A DNA stretch of 64,000 nucleotides, taken from assembly GCF_009909145.1 (NCBI RefSeq), contig NZ_JAAAPJ010000009.1:248001-312000 (forward strand). The letters are read 5' to 3'. Each line of letters begins with the position of its first letter. Within the stretch, counting starts at the first letter, position 1. The stretch is from Corallococcus silvisoli (GTDB lineage Bacteria > Myxococcota > Myxococcia > Myxococcales > Myxococcaceae). Position numbers and translations under genes: made by a program. Shown here piece after piece: positions 1 through 8,509 of this stretch. A model generated the notes under the pieces. It worked only from the letters and a program-made list of their open reading frames with translations, did not search any database and was not told where the DNA came from.

Positions 1-2
1 GC

Positions 3-167
3 CGGGAGTTCCTCGTGGGGGCGCACTTCACGGCCGCCGACGTGGTGATGGCGTCGATCCTCCACCTGGCCCACACGCTGAAGCTCCTGGAAGGGCACCC
101 GCGGCTGGTGGACTACGTGACGCGTCACACGCAGCGCCCCGCCGTCCGCCGGGCGGGCACGCCGTGA
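3..167 (+). CDS. Glutathione S-transferase family protein, C-terminal end (partial)
   Basis: Only the last 54 codons are in the window; the gene begins to the left. The visible piece carries the GST C-terminal helical-domain signature FTAADVVMASIL, in which the Asp caps the N-terminus of helix 6, followed by a short tail of the kind seen at GST C-termini (RPAVRRA). GST proteins conjugate glutathione to electrophiles or act as related thiol-transfer enzymes in the cytosol; the substrate cannot be told from this fragment. It ends 26 nt before the next start, so it could be co-transcribed with the amidohydrolase. Confidence 0.75.
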   Translation, partial: REFLVGAHFTAADVVMASILHLAHTLKLLEGHPRLVDYVTRHTQRPAVRRAGTP

Positions 168-193
168 TGGCGTTGCGGTAGCATCGGCGGACC

Positions 194-1531
194 GTGCGAC
201 CCGCTCTGCTCCTTGGCTCCCTCCTGCTGTCGCTGTCCCATTCCGCCGAAGCCACCGAGCCCGCCCGGACGACGACCCAGGTCCTCAAGGCGGCGCGGCT
301 CTTCGATGCGAAGACGGGGAAGATCGTCAGCCCGGGCGTGGTGGTGGTGGCGGAGGGGAAGGTGGTGGGCGTGGGCCCGAAGGCGCCCGTGCCGGAAGGC
401 GCGACGGTCGTGGACCTGGGCGACGCCACGCTCCTGCCGGGCTTCATGGACGCGCACACGCACCTGAGCGCGGAGCCCGGGCCCGATTGGCGCAAGGACA
501 TCATCGACAACTTCCAGCGCACCATCCCCGAGCAGACGTTGAACACGCTGCCGCGGGCGCGCGCCACGCTGATGGCGGGGTTCACCACGGTGCGCAACCT
601 GGGCTCGGAGGACTTCATCGACGTGGGCCTGCGCAACGCCATCGCGCGAGGCACCGTCGTGGGGCCCCGCATCCTGGCCGCGACGTCCGCCCTGAGCACC
701 ACGGGCGGCCACTGTGACCACGGAAACTCCTGGCGCAAGGGGCTGATGGCCCATGACGCCAGCCGAGGCGTGGCGGATGGCCCGGACGCGCTGCGCGCCC
801 TCGTGCGAGAGAACCTCAAGTACGGCGCGGACGTCATCAAGGTGTGCGCCACGGGCGGCGTGCTGAGCCTCAACGGAGACGCGGACGCCCCGCAGTTCAC
901 CCAGGCGGAGCTGGACGCGGTGGTGGACGAAGCCCACTCGCGCCGGCGCAAGGTGGCCGCGCACGCGCACGGCGCGGAAGGGGCGAAGCGCGCCATCCGC
1001 GCGGGCGTGGACTCCATCGAGCACGGCACGTTGATGGACGACGAGGCGCTGGAGCTGATGAAGAGCAAGGGCACCTGGTACGTGCCCACCGTCCTGGCCT
1101 TCTACGGAGTGAAGGAGCTGGCGGACAAGGGCAGCCTGCCGCCGGCCACCGTCATCAAGCTGCGCGCCGTGAATGTGAGGCGAGAGCAGGTGATGCGCAA
1201 GGCGATCTCCCTGGGGGTGCGCATCGCGTTCGGCACGGACGCGGGCGTATTCGCCCATGGGCGCAACGCGGAGGAGTTCGGGCTGATGGTGGACGCCGGC
1301 CTGGCGCCCGCCGAGGCCCTGCGCACCGCCACCGTGAACGCGGCGGAGCTGCTCGGGGTGTCGGACCGGCTGGGGACGCTGGAGCCGGGGAAGCTGGCGG
1401 ACGTCGTCGCCGTGCCCGGCAACCCCCTCCAGGACATCCGCGTCACCCAGAAGGTCCTCTTCGTGATGAAGGAGGGCGTGATCCACCGCAACGACACGGC
1501 GCCCGGCGAGCCCGTGGCCACGGCGCCTTAA
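194..1531 (+). CDS. Secreted metal-dependent amidohydrolase (imidazolonepropionase / Xaa-Pro dipeptidase-like)
   Basis: A 445-aa amidohydrolase with a GTG start followed directly by a signal peptide (residues about 1-20), so it likely acts in the periplasm or outside the cell. Metal-binding landmarks of the superfamily are in order: the HxH motif in GFMDAHTHLS (about 83-92), a lysine in ADVIKVCATGG (about 216) in the place of the carbamylated Lys, His in VAAHAHG (about 255) and SIEHGT (about 276), and the Asp of GTDAGV (about 348). This set is typical of dipeptidase- or organophosphatase-like members with a binuclear metal site. The true substrate is unknown. Its stop codon shares a TTAA with the stop of the convergent hemerythrin gene. 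Confidence 0.85.
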   Translation: MRPALLLGSLLLSLSHSAEATEPARTTTQVLKAARLFDAKTGKIVSPGVVVVAEGKVVGVGPKAPVPEGATVVDLGDATLLPGFMDAHTHLSAEPGPDWRKDIIDNFQRTIPEQTLNTLPRARATLMAGFTTVRNLGSEDFIDVGLRNAIARGTVVGPRILAATSALSTTGGHCDHGNSWRKGLMAHDASRGVADGPDALRALVRENLKYGADVIKVCATGGVLSLNGDADAPQFTQAELDAVVDEAHSRRRKVAAHAHGAEGAKRAIRAGVDSIEHGTLMDDEALELMKSKGTWYVPTVLAFYGVKELADKGSLPPATVIKLRAVNVRREQVMRKAISLGVRIAFGTDAGVFAHGRNAEEFGLMVDAGLAPAEALRTATVNAAELLGVSDRLGTLEPGKLADVVAVPGNPLQDIRVTQKVLFVMKEGVIHRNDTAPGEPVATAP

Positions 1532-2223
1532 GTCCTGGGGGTGAACCCAGCCAGGTCGTGGATGCCCAGGGCGCGCTCCAGCCGCGCGACCTCGTCGAGC
1601 GCCTTCTCGAAGCCATCGCTCCCGAGCAGGCGGTGTTCCTGTTCCTCGAAGCGATCTCCCAGCGCCTCGAAGTCCTTCGCCGCGAAGAGCGACCGGAAGG
1701 CGGGAAAGAGCACCGTGTCCTCACGCGCCGCGTGGGCCTGGTACATGCGGGTGAACTGCATGAGCTGCTGGGCCACGCGCGAGCGGGAGTCCGGCTTCGA
1801 TAGGGCGTCCGGGCTGTTCGCCGCCGCGAGGAAGCCCTGGGTCAGTGCGCGGCCGGCCGCGTGCTGCGCGAGGAGCACGTCGACGAGCGGTTTCTGCTGG
1901 CCGGCCTTGACCAGGGGTGGGAACACCTCGGTTTCCTCGAGCTTCTCGTGGTAGCCCTCGCCAAACCGGGCCATCAGGCCCGCGGCCTGGGAGAGCACCT
2001 CGGAAGGAGCGGTCTCCCCAGGGTTCCGCAGGCGCCGCGCGAGCTCGTCGTAGACCAGAAGGGTGCGCCGGATGACGCCGTGCTCGCGCATCAGGTCCTC
2101 GGTGGCGTTGACCGCCAGCGGCTTTCCCCGGGGCCTGGGCGCCGCGGAAAGGGCGGTCGCGGCGACGCCAAGGCTCCCCAACAGCACGGCGGACACGACG
2201 TCACGGCGACCGGGATTCCGCAT
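1528..2223 (-). CDS. Hemerythrin-domain protein with twin-arginine-type signal
   Basis: A 231-aa four-helix HHE-cation-binding protein. I chose the ATG at 2223 over an upstream GTG at 2262 because it gives an N-terminus NPGRRDVVSA followed by a hydrophobic stretch, which looks like a Tat signal. Candidate di-iron ligands are His48, His92 with Glu96, His121, and His164 with Glu168 in the HAAREDTVLFPAF motif; HxxxE plus FP is characteristic of bacterial hemerythrins. Such proteins bind O2 or NO, or buffer iron. Export by Tat would fit cofactor loading before transport. The gene converges with the amidohydrolase with no spacer. Confidence 0.8.
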   Translation of the reverse strand: MRNPGRRDVVSAVLLGSLGVAATALSAAPRPRGKPLAVNATEDLMREHGVIRRTLLVYDELARRLRNPGETAPSEVLSQAAGLMARFGEGYHEKLEETEVFPPLVKAGQQKPLVDVLLAQHAAGRALTQGFLAAANSPDALSKPDSRSRVAQQLMQFTRMYQAHAAREDTVLFPAFRSLFAAKDFEALGDRFEEQEHRLLGSDGFEKALDEVARLERALGIHDLAGFTPRT

Positions 2224-2492
2224 GTGCGAACGGATCCCATGCCGCCCATCGCGCGCCAACACGACGGCGGGCAGGGACGCCGTCCAAAAGGAAACGGGGA
2301 AGTGGTCCCACGAATGCGCCCCTGGGACCCCAGAGGCTTAGTTTACATAACGCTTCTTATCAGACGTCATTGCCAGGGCATCCTGAAGGATTCCAGGTGC
2401 TTCCAGCGCCGTCCCCCAGCCTCCGTGGACGTCCACGCAACCGGCCCGGCGGGCTCCCAGGTTCGTGATCTCGGGCTTCCCGAGTCCGTGTC

Positions 2493-2508
2493 TGGCACAT
2501 ACGTTGCC
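2493..2508 (+). promoter_or_regulatory. Sigma-54-like consensus motif abutting a start codon
   Basis: TGGCAC at 2493-2498, five bases, then TTGC at 2504-2507 gives the GG-N10-GC spacing of a -24/-12 promoter. The start codon of the next gene is at 2514, so a normal sigma-54 start site (about 12 nt past the GC) would fall inside the first codons. The match may be fortuitous. Confidence 0.25.
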
Positions 2509-2513
2509 GCCCC

Positions 2514-3071
2514 ATGCGTCTCCTCCGACGAACCGGACTCGCCGCGCTCTGCGGCCTCACCGCGGCCCTGCTCACGGGCTGCCCCGACAAGACGCCCCAG
2601 GCCACCGCGGACGGCGGTCCCGCCAGCGCCACGGCGACCCCGGACGCGGCCCCCGAGGCCGTGGCCTTCACGCTCCAGTACCAGGCTCCGGACGCCGGGC
2701 TCGCGCTCATCCCGCTGTCCCTGGAGGAAAAACCCCTGGTGGAGTCCACCTCGGACCTGGAGCTGCGCAGCACGCTGCCCCTGCGCAACTACCGCGTCCG
2801 GCTGATGGACGAAGCCGACCGGGCCATGGTCTCCGACGACTCCGTGACCGAGTCCGACGACGGCCTCGTCTACCGCATCCACCTGCCGCAGCCGCTCAAG
2901 ACCGGCTACTCGTACACGCTGGTCGTGGACGCCCAAACAGGCACGGCGTTCCAGGACTCGCGCGGCCGCGACGTGGACGACCTCCGGGCCGCGTTCCAGA
3001 TCGCCGGCGACAAGGAAAAGCCAAAGCCGCCGGCGGCGCCCGCCAAGGGCGGCAAAAAGAAGCACAAGTAG
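2514..3071 (+). CDS. Hypothetical lipoprotein
   Basis: A 185-aa protein with a classical lipoprotein signal: basic N-terminus, hydrophobic core and lipobox LLTGC with the acylated Cys at residue 23, followed by a Pro/Ala/Asp-rich linker. The body (about 55-165) alternates hydrophobic and polar residues as in a beta-sandwich, and the C-terminus is Lys-rich (GGKKKHK). A sandwich of the Ig or CARDB type is possible, but I recognise no family. It stands alone: the hemerythrin gene diverges and the DUF3014 gene converges with a 3 nt gap. Confidence 0.7.
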   Translation: MRLLRRTGLAALCGLTAALLTGCPDKTPQATADGGPASATATPDAAPEAVAFTLQYQAPDAGLALIPLSLEEKPLVESTSDLELRSTLPLRNYRVRLMDEADRAMVSDDSVTESDDGLVYRIHLPQPLKTGYSYTLVVDAQTGTAFQDSRGRDVDDLRAAFQIAGDKEKPKPPAAPAKGGKKKHK

Positions 3072-3074
3072 CCG

Positions 3075-3953
3075 TCATTCCTCGGTCTGCGACTGCCCCG
3101 GAGCCTGATCCGGCAACGGTTCGGGCGTCGCGGGCGCCGGGGTCGGCAGGTTCAGCGCCGTCCGGACCTCCCGAAGCTTCGCCTGGATGAGCCGCATGTT
3201 CCCGGGCCCCATCCGCAGCAAGTGCTTCTGGGCCTTGCTCAGCGCCTCCAGCTCCGGCGCCGCGTAGACATAGAGCGCGCCCTTGGACTCCACCTCGACA
3301 GGCCCCCGCGGCACCGGCACCACCAACAGGTGCTGGATGGCCCGACCGAAGGCCGTCTCGAAGCGCTGTCCCGGCGGCGCGATCTCCCCGTAGGCCTGAT
3401 CGACGAGCGGCTTCAGCTCCCGGTACACCATCGCCGCGCCGGACACGTCCAGCGAGCCCAGCACCCGGGCCACCACGTCGTAGCGCGCGTAGCTCAGCGG
3501 AGCGATCTCCGACCGCCCGTTCGCGGCCGCCTCGCCCACCTGGAACGCCCCCACGGGGGCCATGAACAGCAGCGAGGCCCGGGGGCTCTCGCCGTCGGCG
3601 ATGTTGCTCACGGACGCGGTGAACCGGCGCGCCAGGTCACGCTCCTGGAGCCATCGCGCCAGCTCCGGGTCCACCGACAGCTTGCCCACCACGTCCCGGA
3701 CCCGGCTGTCGCTCTCCGCCAGTGGCACCTCCGGCGGTGCCGCCTCCACGCCCGCGTCCACCACCGGGGCCGCCGCCACGGGCTCCGGTTCGGATTGGCG
3801 CTTCAGGCCGAAATACGAAGCCGCCAACGCCACGACCATCAACGCGACCAGGATGCCCAGCACCTTGCCGCGCGACGGCGTCTTTGGCGGCTCGGCCTCC
3901 GGCGGCGGTGGGACTCCTCCAGGGGGCGCGTTCACGAAGTTTGGATCACTCAT
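3075..3953 (-). CDS. DUF3014 single-pass membrane protein
   Basis: A 292-aa protein. I took the ATG at 3953 (MSDPNF) rather than 3992. There is a Pro-rich cytosolic N-terminus, one membrane helix (about 31-50), a Pro/Ala-rich linker and a periplasmic domain from about residue 80. The domain has the DUF3014 features: a conserved WL..RDLARRF block, an R-x-A-x-HLL stretch, YAAPELEALS and QKHLLRMGPGN near the end. DUF3014 proteins are anchored periplasmic proteins of unknown function, common in gamma- and deltaproteobacteria. A function in the cell envelope is only inferred from location. Confidence 0.8.
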   Translation of the reverse strand: MSDPNFVNAPPGGVPPPPEAEPPKTPSRGKVLGILVALMVVALAASYFGLKRQSEPEPVAAAPVVDAGVEAAPPEVPLAESDSRVRDVVGKLSVDPELARWLQERDLARRFTASVSNIADGESPRASLLFMAPVGAFQVGEAAANGRSEIAPLSYARYDVVARVLGSLDVSGAAMVYRELKPLVDQAYGEIAPPGQRFETAFGRAIQHLLVVPVPRGPVEVESKGALYVYAAPELEALSKAQKHLLRMGPGNMRLIQAKLREVRTALNLPTPAPATPEPLPDQAPGQSQTEE

Positions 3954-4022
3954 GGTCCCGGACCTTACAGACAGCCTTCCAGGCCATTCCACGCGGCCCT
4001 GAACAATCCCCAGGGACTCTGT

Positions 4023-5093
4023 TCACAGGACGGTGGCGGGTTCGGACACCGCCGAAAGGACTTCGTCGGGCAGGCGCCAGAGCTGGCCGTCCTCAGGCGA
4101 AAGAATGTAGCCACCGGGCAGCAGGTGCACCGACGTCACGGTCTCCGTGGACAGCGGCAGCTCCCACGCACACACGGGCCGCAGCGTCACGGGGTCCAGC
4201 TGAAGCAGGTACCACTCCCCCGCCGCCAACAGGTCCTCCACCGCCACCAGCACCGCCCCTGCCGTCACCAACCCGGAGTACCCCGTGGCGAGCGTTCCCT
4301 GTTCCGGCAGCAGGAACTCGGCCGCCTGCGTCCCCTCCGGGTACGTCCAGCGCCGCACCCAGGTGCCACCCACGCCGATGAACCCCGAGCCGTCCGGCAC
4401 GAAGCCCGCCGGATAGAACGGCGCGTCCACGGACGCCACCACCGCGCCCCGGATCAGCCCCGCCGGGCCGCGCTCCACCAGCGTGAGCCAGGTGCCGTCC
4501 TGCCCCCGGCTCACCGACACGCCCATCACCGGCAGGCGCGGGTGCGGCATCCATTCATGCAGGCCATCCAGGTCGTCCTCGCCCAGCGGGGGCGCGTCGA
4601 GCCCCGTCTCCATCCCCGCGACGTCCGACAGCGTCCGGGCGTCCACCACCCGCACGGACGCCCTTCCTTCCACCACGTCACTCGTCCACAACCCCTGACC
4701 GGTGACATCGAAGCCCAGCGCCTGCGTGGGCCGTGTCCAGGTGCGCGCCGTCGTGCCCACCGAGTCCGCGTCCGGCCCCAGGCCCATCATCTCAATCCAC
4801 CCTGGCCCGAGCACCGCCACGCCCTGGAGCGACGGATGCAGCGCGACCAGCTGCGCCGTCCGGGGCAGCTCCAGCGAACGCTCGGGAGGCCACGCGTCCC
4901 CGGCCCCCAGCACCGCGAGCCGTCGCGCGCCCAGGGCCAATCCCAGGGCCTCGCCCGTGGGGCTCAGGATGAAGCCATCCCCGGCCCAGTCCGCGTCCGT
5001 CACCGGCAGGGCCGTGAGCCGGGTGAGCGCCACGCGACGGCTGGGAATGCCCCAGGGGGCGCCGGGCCGCGGCCGGCCGACCCAGGGGACCAC
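4023..5093 (-). CDS. Hypothetical protein, beta-propeller-like
   Basis: About 356 aa if the GTG at 5093 is the start. The open frame extends further upstream, but that part lies inside the preceding nuclease gene and has the composition of a shadow. There is no signal peptide. The sequence is a run of short Gly/Trp/Leu-rich beta segments (for example GGTWVRRWTY, LLPGGYILSPEDGQLW) like a WD/YVTN-type propeller that reads out values, but I cannot place it in a family. It is the last gene of the minus-strand run and follows the YprB-type nuclease, whose stop overlaps its start region. Confidence 0.55.
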   Translation of the reverse strand: MVPWVGRPRPGAPWGIPSRRVALTRLTALPVTDADWAGDGFILSPTGEALGLALGARRLAVLGAGDAWPPERSLELPRTAQLVALHPSLQGVAVLGPGWIEMMGLGPDADSVGTTARTWTRPTQALGFDVTGQGLWTSDVVEGRASVRVVDARTLSDVAGMETGLDAPPLGEDDLDGLHEWMPHPRLPVMGVSVSRGQDGTWLTLVERGPAGLIRGAVVASVDAPFYPAGFVPDGSGFIGVGGTWVRRWTYPEGTQAAEFLLPEQGTLATGYSGLVTAGAVLVAVEDLLAAGEWYLLQLDPVTLRPVCAWELPLSTETVTSVHLLPGGYILSPEDGQLWRLPDEVLSAVSEPATVL

Positions 5094-5101
5094 CTGGCCG
5101 C

Positions 5102-5977
5102 TCAGGAATCCTGCTCCATGGCCCGCACGCGCGCGAGCGTGTCCACGTCGCGCTCGGTGGGGCCCAGTTCCAACAGCAGTCGGCTCACGTCGTACAAGAG
5201 ATCCCCGCGCTCGAAGACCTTCAGCCGGGGGACGTCCAGGTTCAGGTCGTCCGCGCCCTTGTTGTAGGACAGGTCCATCAGTGACCGCAGCTGGAACGAG
5301 TCGTAGAGGTTGTACTCCACCAGATAGCGCAAGGCCTCCACGTCGCCGCGCCGCAGGTACGCGCGCCACAGCAGCACCGCGTCGTAGCCGTTGACGCCCT
5401 TCAGGTGCGGCGGCCGGCCCACGCCCAGCTTGTCTTCAATCTCCTTCAGGCCGCCGCCCATCCCCAGCCGCCGCGTGACGAAGCGCAGATCGATGTGCGC
5501 CTCCGGCACCGGGAAGCGCTTCGCGCCGAAGTACTCCTTCAGCACCGGCACGTCGAAGCACGAACCGTTGAACGTCACCCACAACCGCCGCGCCGCCATG
5601 GCCTCCGGCAGCGCGTCCATGTTCCGGCCCTGGATGAAGACGTGCAGCCCCGCGGCGTCGAACAGGCTCACCACCGTGGGCACCTGCGTCTGGCTGCCGT
5701 CCGTCTCGATGTCGAAGTAGACGGCGTCCTCCTGGAACTCCGGGAACAGGCGCCAGTGCTCGCGCGGCGGCACCAGGCGGGCCAGCTCCTTCAGGTCCTT
5801 CCGGGCCAGGGCTTCGCGGGCCTCCGCGATGCGCTGGCGGGCCACCGCGTCCGCCTTGCGGCTGATGACGATGCCGCCGTCCGGGAAGTCATCCCAGGTC
5901 CGGATGCCCTTGGACCACAGGTCCTTCTCGCGCCACGGCCCCACGCCCGGGATGTGCTGGAACGTGTGCTGAAGCAT
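5102..5977 (-). CDS. RNase H-like exonuclease, YprB family
   Basis: A 291-aa protein starting with ATG at 5977, whose A overlaps the TGA of the upstream NUDIX gene (TGATG). Residues 1-60 look like a short helix-hairpin segment (HIPGVGPWREKDLW). The nuclease core starts with YFDIETDG, giving Asp89 and Glu91 of the DEDD motif, continues through TFNGSCFDVPVL, and ends with YNLYDSFQL containing the later acidic residue. This matches the predicted 3'-5' exonucleases of the YprB/COG3359 type. The nucleic-acid substrate is unknown. Coupling to a NUDIX hydrolase suggests a nucleic-acid or nucleotide housekeeping role. Confidence 0.8.
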   Translation of the reverse strand: MLQHTFQHIPGVGPWREKDLWSKGIRTWDDFPDGGIVISRKADAVARQRIAEAREALARKDLKELARLVPPREHWRLFPEFQEDAVYFDIETDGSQTQVPTVVSLFDAAGLHVFIQGRNMDALPEAMAARRLWVTFNGSCFDVPVLKEYFGAKRFPVPEAHIDLRFVTRRLGMGGGLKEIEDKLGVGRPPHLKGVNGYDAVLLWRAYLRRGDVEALRYLVEYNLYDSFQLRSLMDLSYNKGADDLNLDVPRLKVFERGDLLYDVSRLLLELGPTERDVDTLARVRAMEQDS

Positions 5978-6414
5978 CAATCGAGCGCACCCAGCCTTCC
6001 CGCCAGCAGATCATCCAGGAGCGGCACGTCCGCCTCGCAGAACGGCAGCGCCTGCATCTGCGTGGGCGTGTGGAACGCCAGCTGATGCGCGCCCAGGGGC
6101 TTCGGCTCACCCGACACCAGCGTGGCCGCGTACAGGATGAGCTCCACCGTGAGGTCCGGGTACGTGTGCCGCCCTTCCCACAGGCGCCGGCCCACGGACA
6201 GCTCCACGTCCAGCTCCTCGCGGCACTCGCGCGCCAGGGCGGCCTCGTCCGTCTCGCCGGCCTCCACCTTGCCGCCGGGGAACTCCCAGAGCAGCGCCCG
6301 GCTTCCGCCAGGAAGGCGCTGCTGCACCAGGTACCGCGGCCCGCCGTCTTCCGGACCGGGCCGGGGAATCAGCGCCGCCACCACCCGCACCGTCCGGGGC
6401 ACGGCGCGCGTCAC
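5977..6414 (-). CDS. NUDIX hydrolase (MutT-like)
   Basis: A 145-aa protein. I chose the GTG at 6414 because it overlaps the stop of the BamB-like gene in a GTGA; longer versions run into that gene. The NUDIX box (about 47-69) is intact: GGKVEAGETDEAALARE then REELDV, giving G-x5-E-x7-REUxEExGU. The closely spaced small domain and the start PRTVRVVAALI resemble 8-oxo-dGTP pyrophosphatases (MutT), which clean the nucleotide pool. Substrate assignment is by family only. Confidence 0.85.
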   Translation of the reverse strand: MTRAVPRTVRVVAALIPRPGPEDGGPRYLVQQRLPGGSRALLWEFPGGKVEAGETDEAALARECREELDVELSVGRRLWEGRHTYPDLTVELILYAATLVSGEPKPLGAHQLAFHTPTQMQALPFCEADVPLLDDLLAGRLGALD

Positions 6415-7589
6415 CCGCGCGGCCCCAGCTTCACCTTGTTCATGTCCAGCGAGTACAGGTACGCGTTGTTCGACAGCACGTACACCCGCGAGCCCACGAC
6501 GAACGGCGGCGCGGAGACACCCACGCCGGGGTTCCACGACATGCGCGTCTTGCCCGTCGTCGGGTCCACGAACAGCAACGCGCGCTCGTTGGGGATCAGC
6601 AGCATTCCCCGAGCCAACACCGGAGCCAGCGCCGTCCTATCCTTGAGGCGAAGCGACCAGATGAGCTTCCCTGTCTCCCCCAGGTAGGCGTCCACGCGGC
6701 CGTCGCCGCTGGCGAACACCACCTCACCCCGCGAGAGCAGCGACGTCAGGCCGCCCACGCTGGTGTTCCAGATGACAGCGCCCGAGTCCGCCTCCAGCGC
6801 GTACAGGCCGTTCTTGTACGAGGCCACGTAGAGCCGCCCCGCCGAATCGATGGCCGGAGTGGTGTCCACGTCCAGGAACTCCGTCCCGGTGCCCGACAGC
6901 GCCTTCTCCCAGACGACGCCGCCGTCATCTACCTTGAGGGCGACGACGAAGCCGTCGGAGAAGCCGATGTACGCGGTGCCCTGGTCCACCCTCGGCGCGG
7001 ACGCGCCCCGGATGGTGAAGCCCGACGGCGGATCGCGGCGGTACTGCCACACCCACGTGCCGTCCGTCGCCTTCACCGCGAACACCGTGTCGGTGTCCGT
7101 GGCCACCAGGATCAGCCCGTCCGCCAGCACGGGCACCGTGGCCAGGGACTCGTTCGTGGCGTACTTCCACTTCACCGCGCCGGTGCGGCCGTCCAGTGCA
7201 TACAGGACGCCGTCGCCGCCGGGCGCGTAGATGACGCCCTCGCTGGCCATGGCCCCCGCGAGCGCCCGGGCGCCGGTGCGCAAGGACCAGCGCTCCTGGC
7301 CGTCCGGGCCCACCGCGTGGATGAAGCCGTCGCGCGTCTGCGCGATGACGTTCTTGCTCTCCGGGTCGTACACCGGGGAGGCGGGCTCACGCGGCGAGTA
7401 CTCCAGCAGCGGAACCTTCTCCACCAGCCCCGTCCACCAATCCACGTGGAAGTAGTCCACCGGCGGCTGCCGGGGCGCCGCGGGCAGCTCCGGGTTGCCG
7501 TACAGCGGCACCCGCGCGCACCCGGCCAGGAGTCCCACCCCGGCCACCATTCCCACCCACCGCTTCCACCGAGAGAGCCGCATGGTCAT
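6411..7589 (-). CDS. bamB: BamB-like outer-membrane assembly lipoprotein (PQQ-type propeller)
   Basis: A 392-aa lipoprotein with lipobox LLAGC (Cys24) and repeated PQQ-propeller blades such as LYALDGRTGAVKWKY and LYALEADSGAVIWNT. BamB is a scaffold of the beta-barrel assembly machine. Assignment is supported by neighbours: a YfgM-like TPR protein and Der lie directly upstream in the same order as the yfgM-bamB-der group of enterobacteria, though hisS is elsewhere in this window. Length and blade count fit BamB. It overlaps the NUDIX gene by 4 nt. Confidence 0.75.
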   Translation of the reverse strand: MTMRLSRWKRWVGMVAGVGLLAGCARVPLYGNPELPAAPRQPPVDYFHVDWWTGLVEKVPLLEYSPREPASPVYDPESKNVIAQTRDGFIHAVGPDGQERWSLRTGARALAGAMASEGVIYAPGGDGVLYALDGRTGAVKWKYATNESLATVPVLADGLILVATDTDTVFAVKATDGTWVWQYRRDPPSGFTIRGASAPRVDQGTAYIGFSDGFVVALKVDDGGVVWEKALSGTGTEFLDVDTTPAIDSAGRLYVASYKNGLYALEADSGAVIWNTSVGGLTSLLSRGEVVFASGDGRVDAYLGETGKLIWSLRLKDRTALAPVLARGMLLIPNERALLFVDPTTGKTRMSWNPGVGVSAPPFVVGSRVYVLSNNAYLYSLDMNKVKLGPRG

Positions 7590-7602
7590 GAGCGCCGTAC
7601 CG

Positions 7603-8409
7603 CTACCCCGCGTCCGTTTCCGTCGTCGCGGCCGGCGGCGGTGCCGGCGTGGGAATCTTTACGCCTTCCGCGGCCAGGACCGCCATGCGCTCGGTGGCCT
7701 GGCGGGCCGCGGCGCTGTTCGGGTGGTCGGTGGGAATCTTCGACAGCACCTGCGCCGCCTCGTCCTTCTTGCCCTGAAGGATGAGCATGCGGGCCTTGTG
7801 GTACTGCCCCATGCCGACCAGGTACTCGCCCGAGTCCGCCTTCTCCATCTGCTCGAAGGAGGTGATGGCGTTGGCGTAGTCGCCCTTGGCCTCGTAGGCG
7901 TAGCCCTGGCCCTCCAGGGCGCTCGCGCGCAGGGCATCGTTCTCCGGTGAACCCTGGAGGAACGCCCCCAGGGACGCCAGCGCGTCGTCGTACTTGCCCA
8001 GGCGGAACTCCGCCTTGGCCTGCGGCAGGGCCGCCGTGGTCGCCGCGCGGGTGCCCGGGTGCTCCTTGCGGAAGCCGGACAGCTGCTTGACGACCTCCTC
8101 ATCACGGGCAGCCACCGTCGGGAACGGCGTCTCCGTGGAGGTGGGGTCCGCCGGGTCCACGCCCGTCACGGGGCGGTCCAGGACGGTGAGGGCCTGCCCC
8201 AGTTGCATGGAGGCCGTCTCCTCGCCGCGCTTGGAGACTTCGCTGCCAATGGCGAAGCCCACCGCGCCCAGCACCAGGACGCCGGCGCCAATGGCGAGGA
8301 ACTTCTGGCGCTGCATCAGCCAGTCGCGCGCGTCCGCCCCCACCTTCTGGAAGGCGTCCGGCTGACGAAGCTCCTGCTGGCGAATCTTCTCGGTCTTCTG
8401 CTGGGCCAC
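7603..8409 (-). CDS. YfgM-like single-pass TPR protein
   Basis: A 268-aa protein starting at a GTG at 8409 with an AGAGG about 11 nt upstream; the open frame beyond it has shadow composition. The cytosolic N-terminus (1-36) is followed by one membrane helix (about 37-56) and a TPR-like periplasmic domain, with helical pairs such as YDDALASLGAFL and YANAITSFEQME. The tail is Pro/Ala-rich. YfgM in E. coli is a SecYEG-associated ancillary chaperone. Its position 13 nt before the BamB-like gene and just after Der supports the assignment. Confidence 0.75.
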   Translation of the reverse strand: MAQQKTEKIRQQELRQPDAFQKVGADARDWLMQRQKFLAIGAGVLVLGAVGFAIGSEVSKRGEETASMQLGQALTVLDRPVTGVDPADPTSTETPFPTVAARDEEVVKQLSGFRKEHPGTRAATTAALPQAKAEFRLGKYDDALASLGAFLQGSPENDALRASALEGQGYAYEAKGDYANAITSFEQMEKADSGEYLVGMGQYHKARMLILQGKKDEAAQVLSKIPTDHPNSAAARQATERMAVLAAEGVKIPTPAPPPAATTETDAG

Positions 8410-8509
8410 GATGAAGGGACCTCTCTCCGGCTTCGACGGTGCTCTTCGCTCTGGGAAAGCGGCGCACTGTAAAGAGCGCCCGCTGGGAGTGTCAACGCGC
8501 GAGCGCGGG

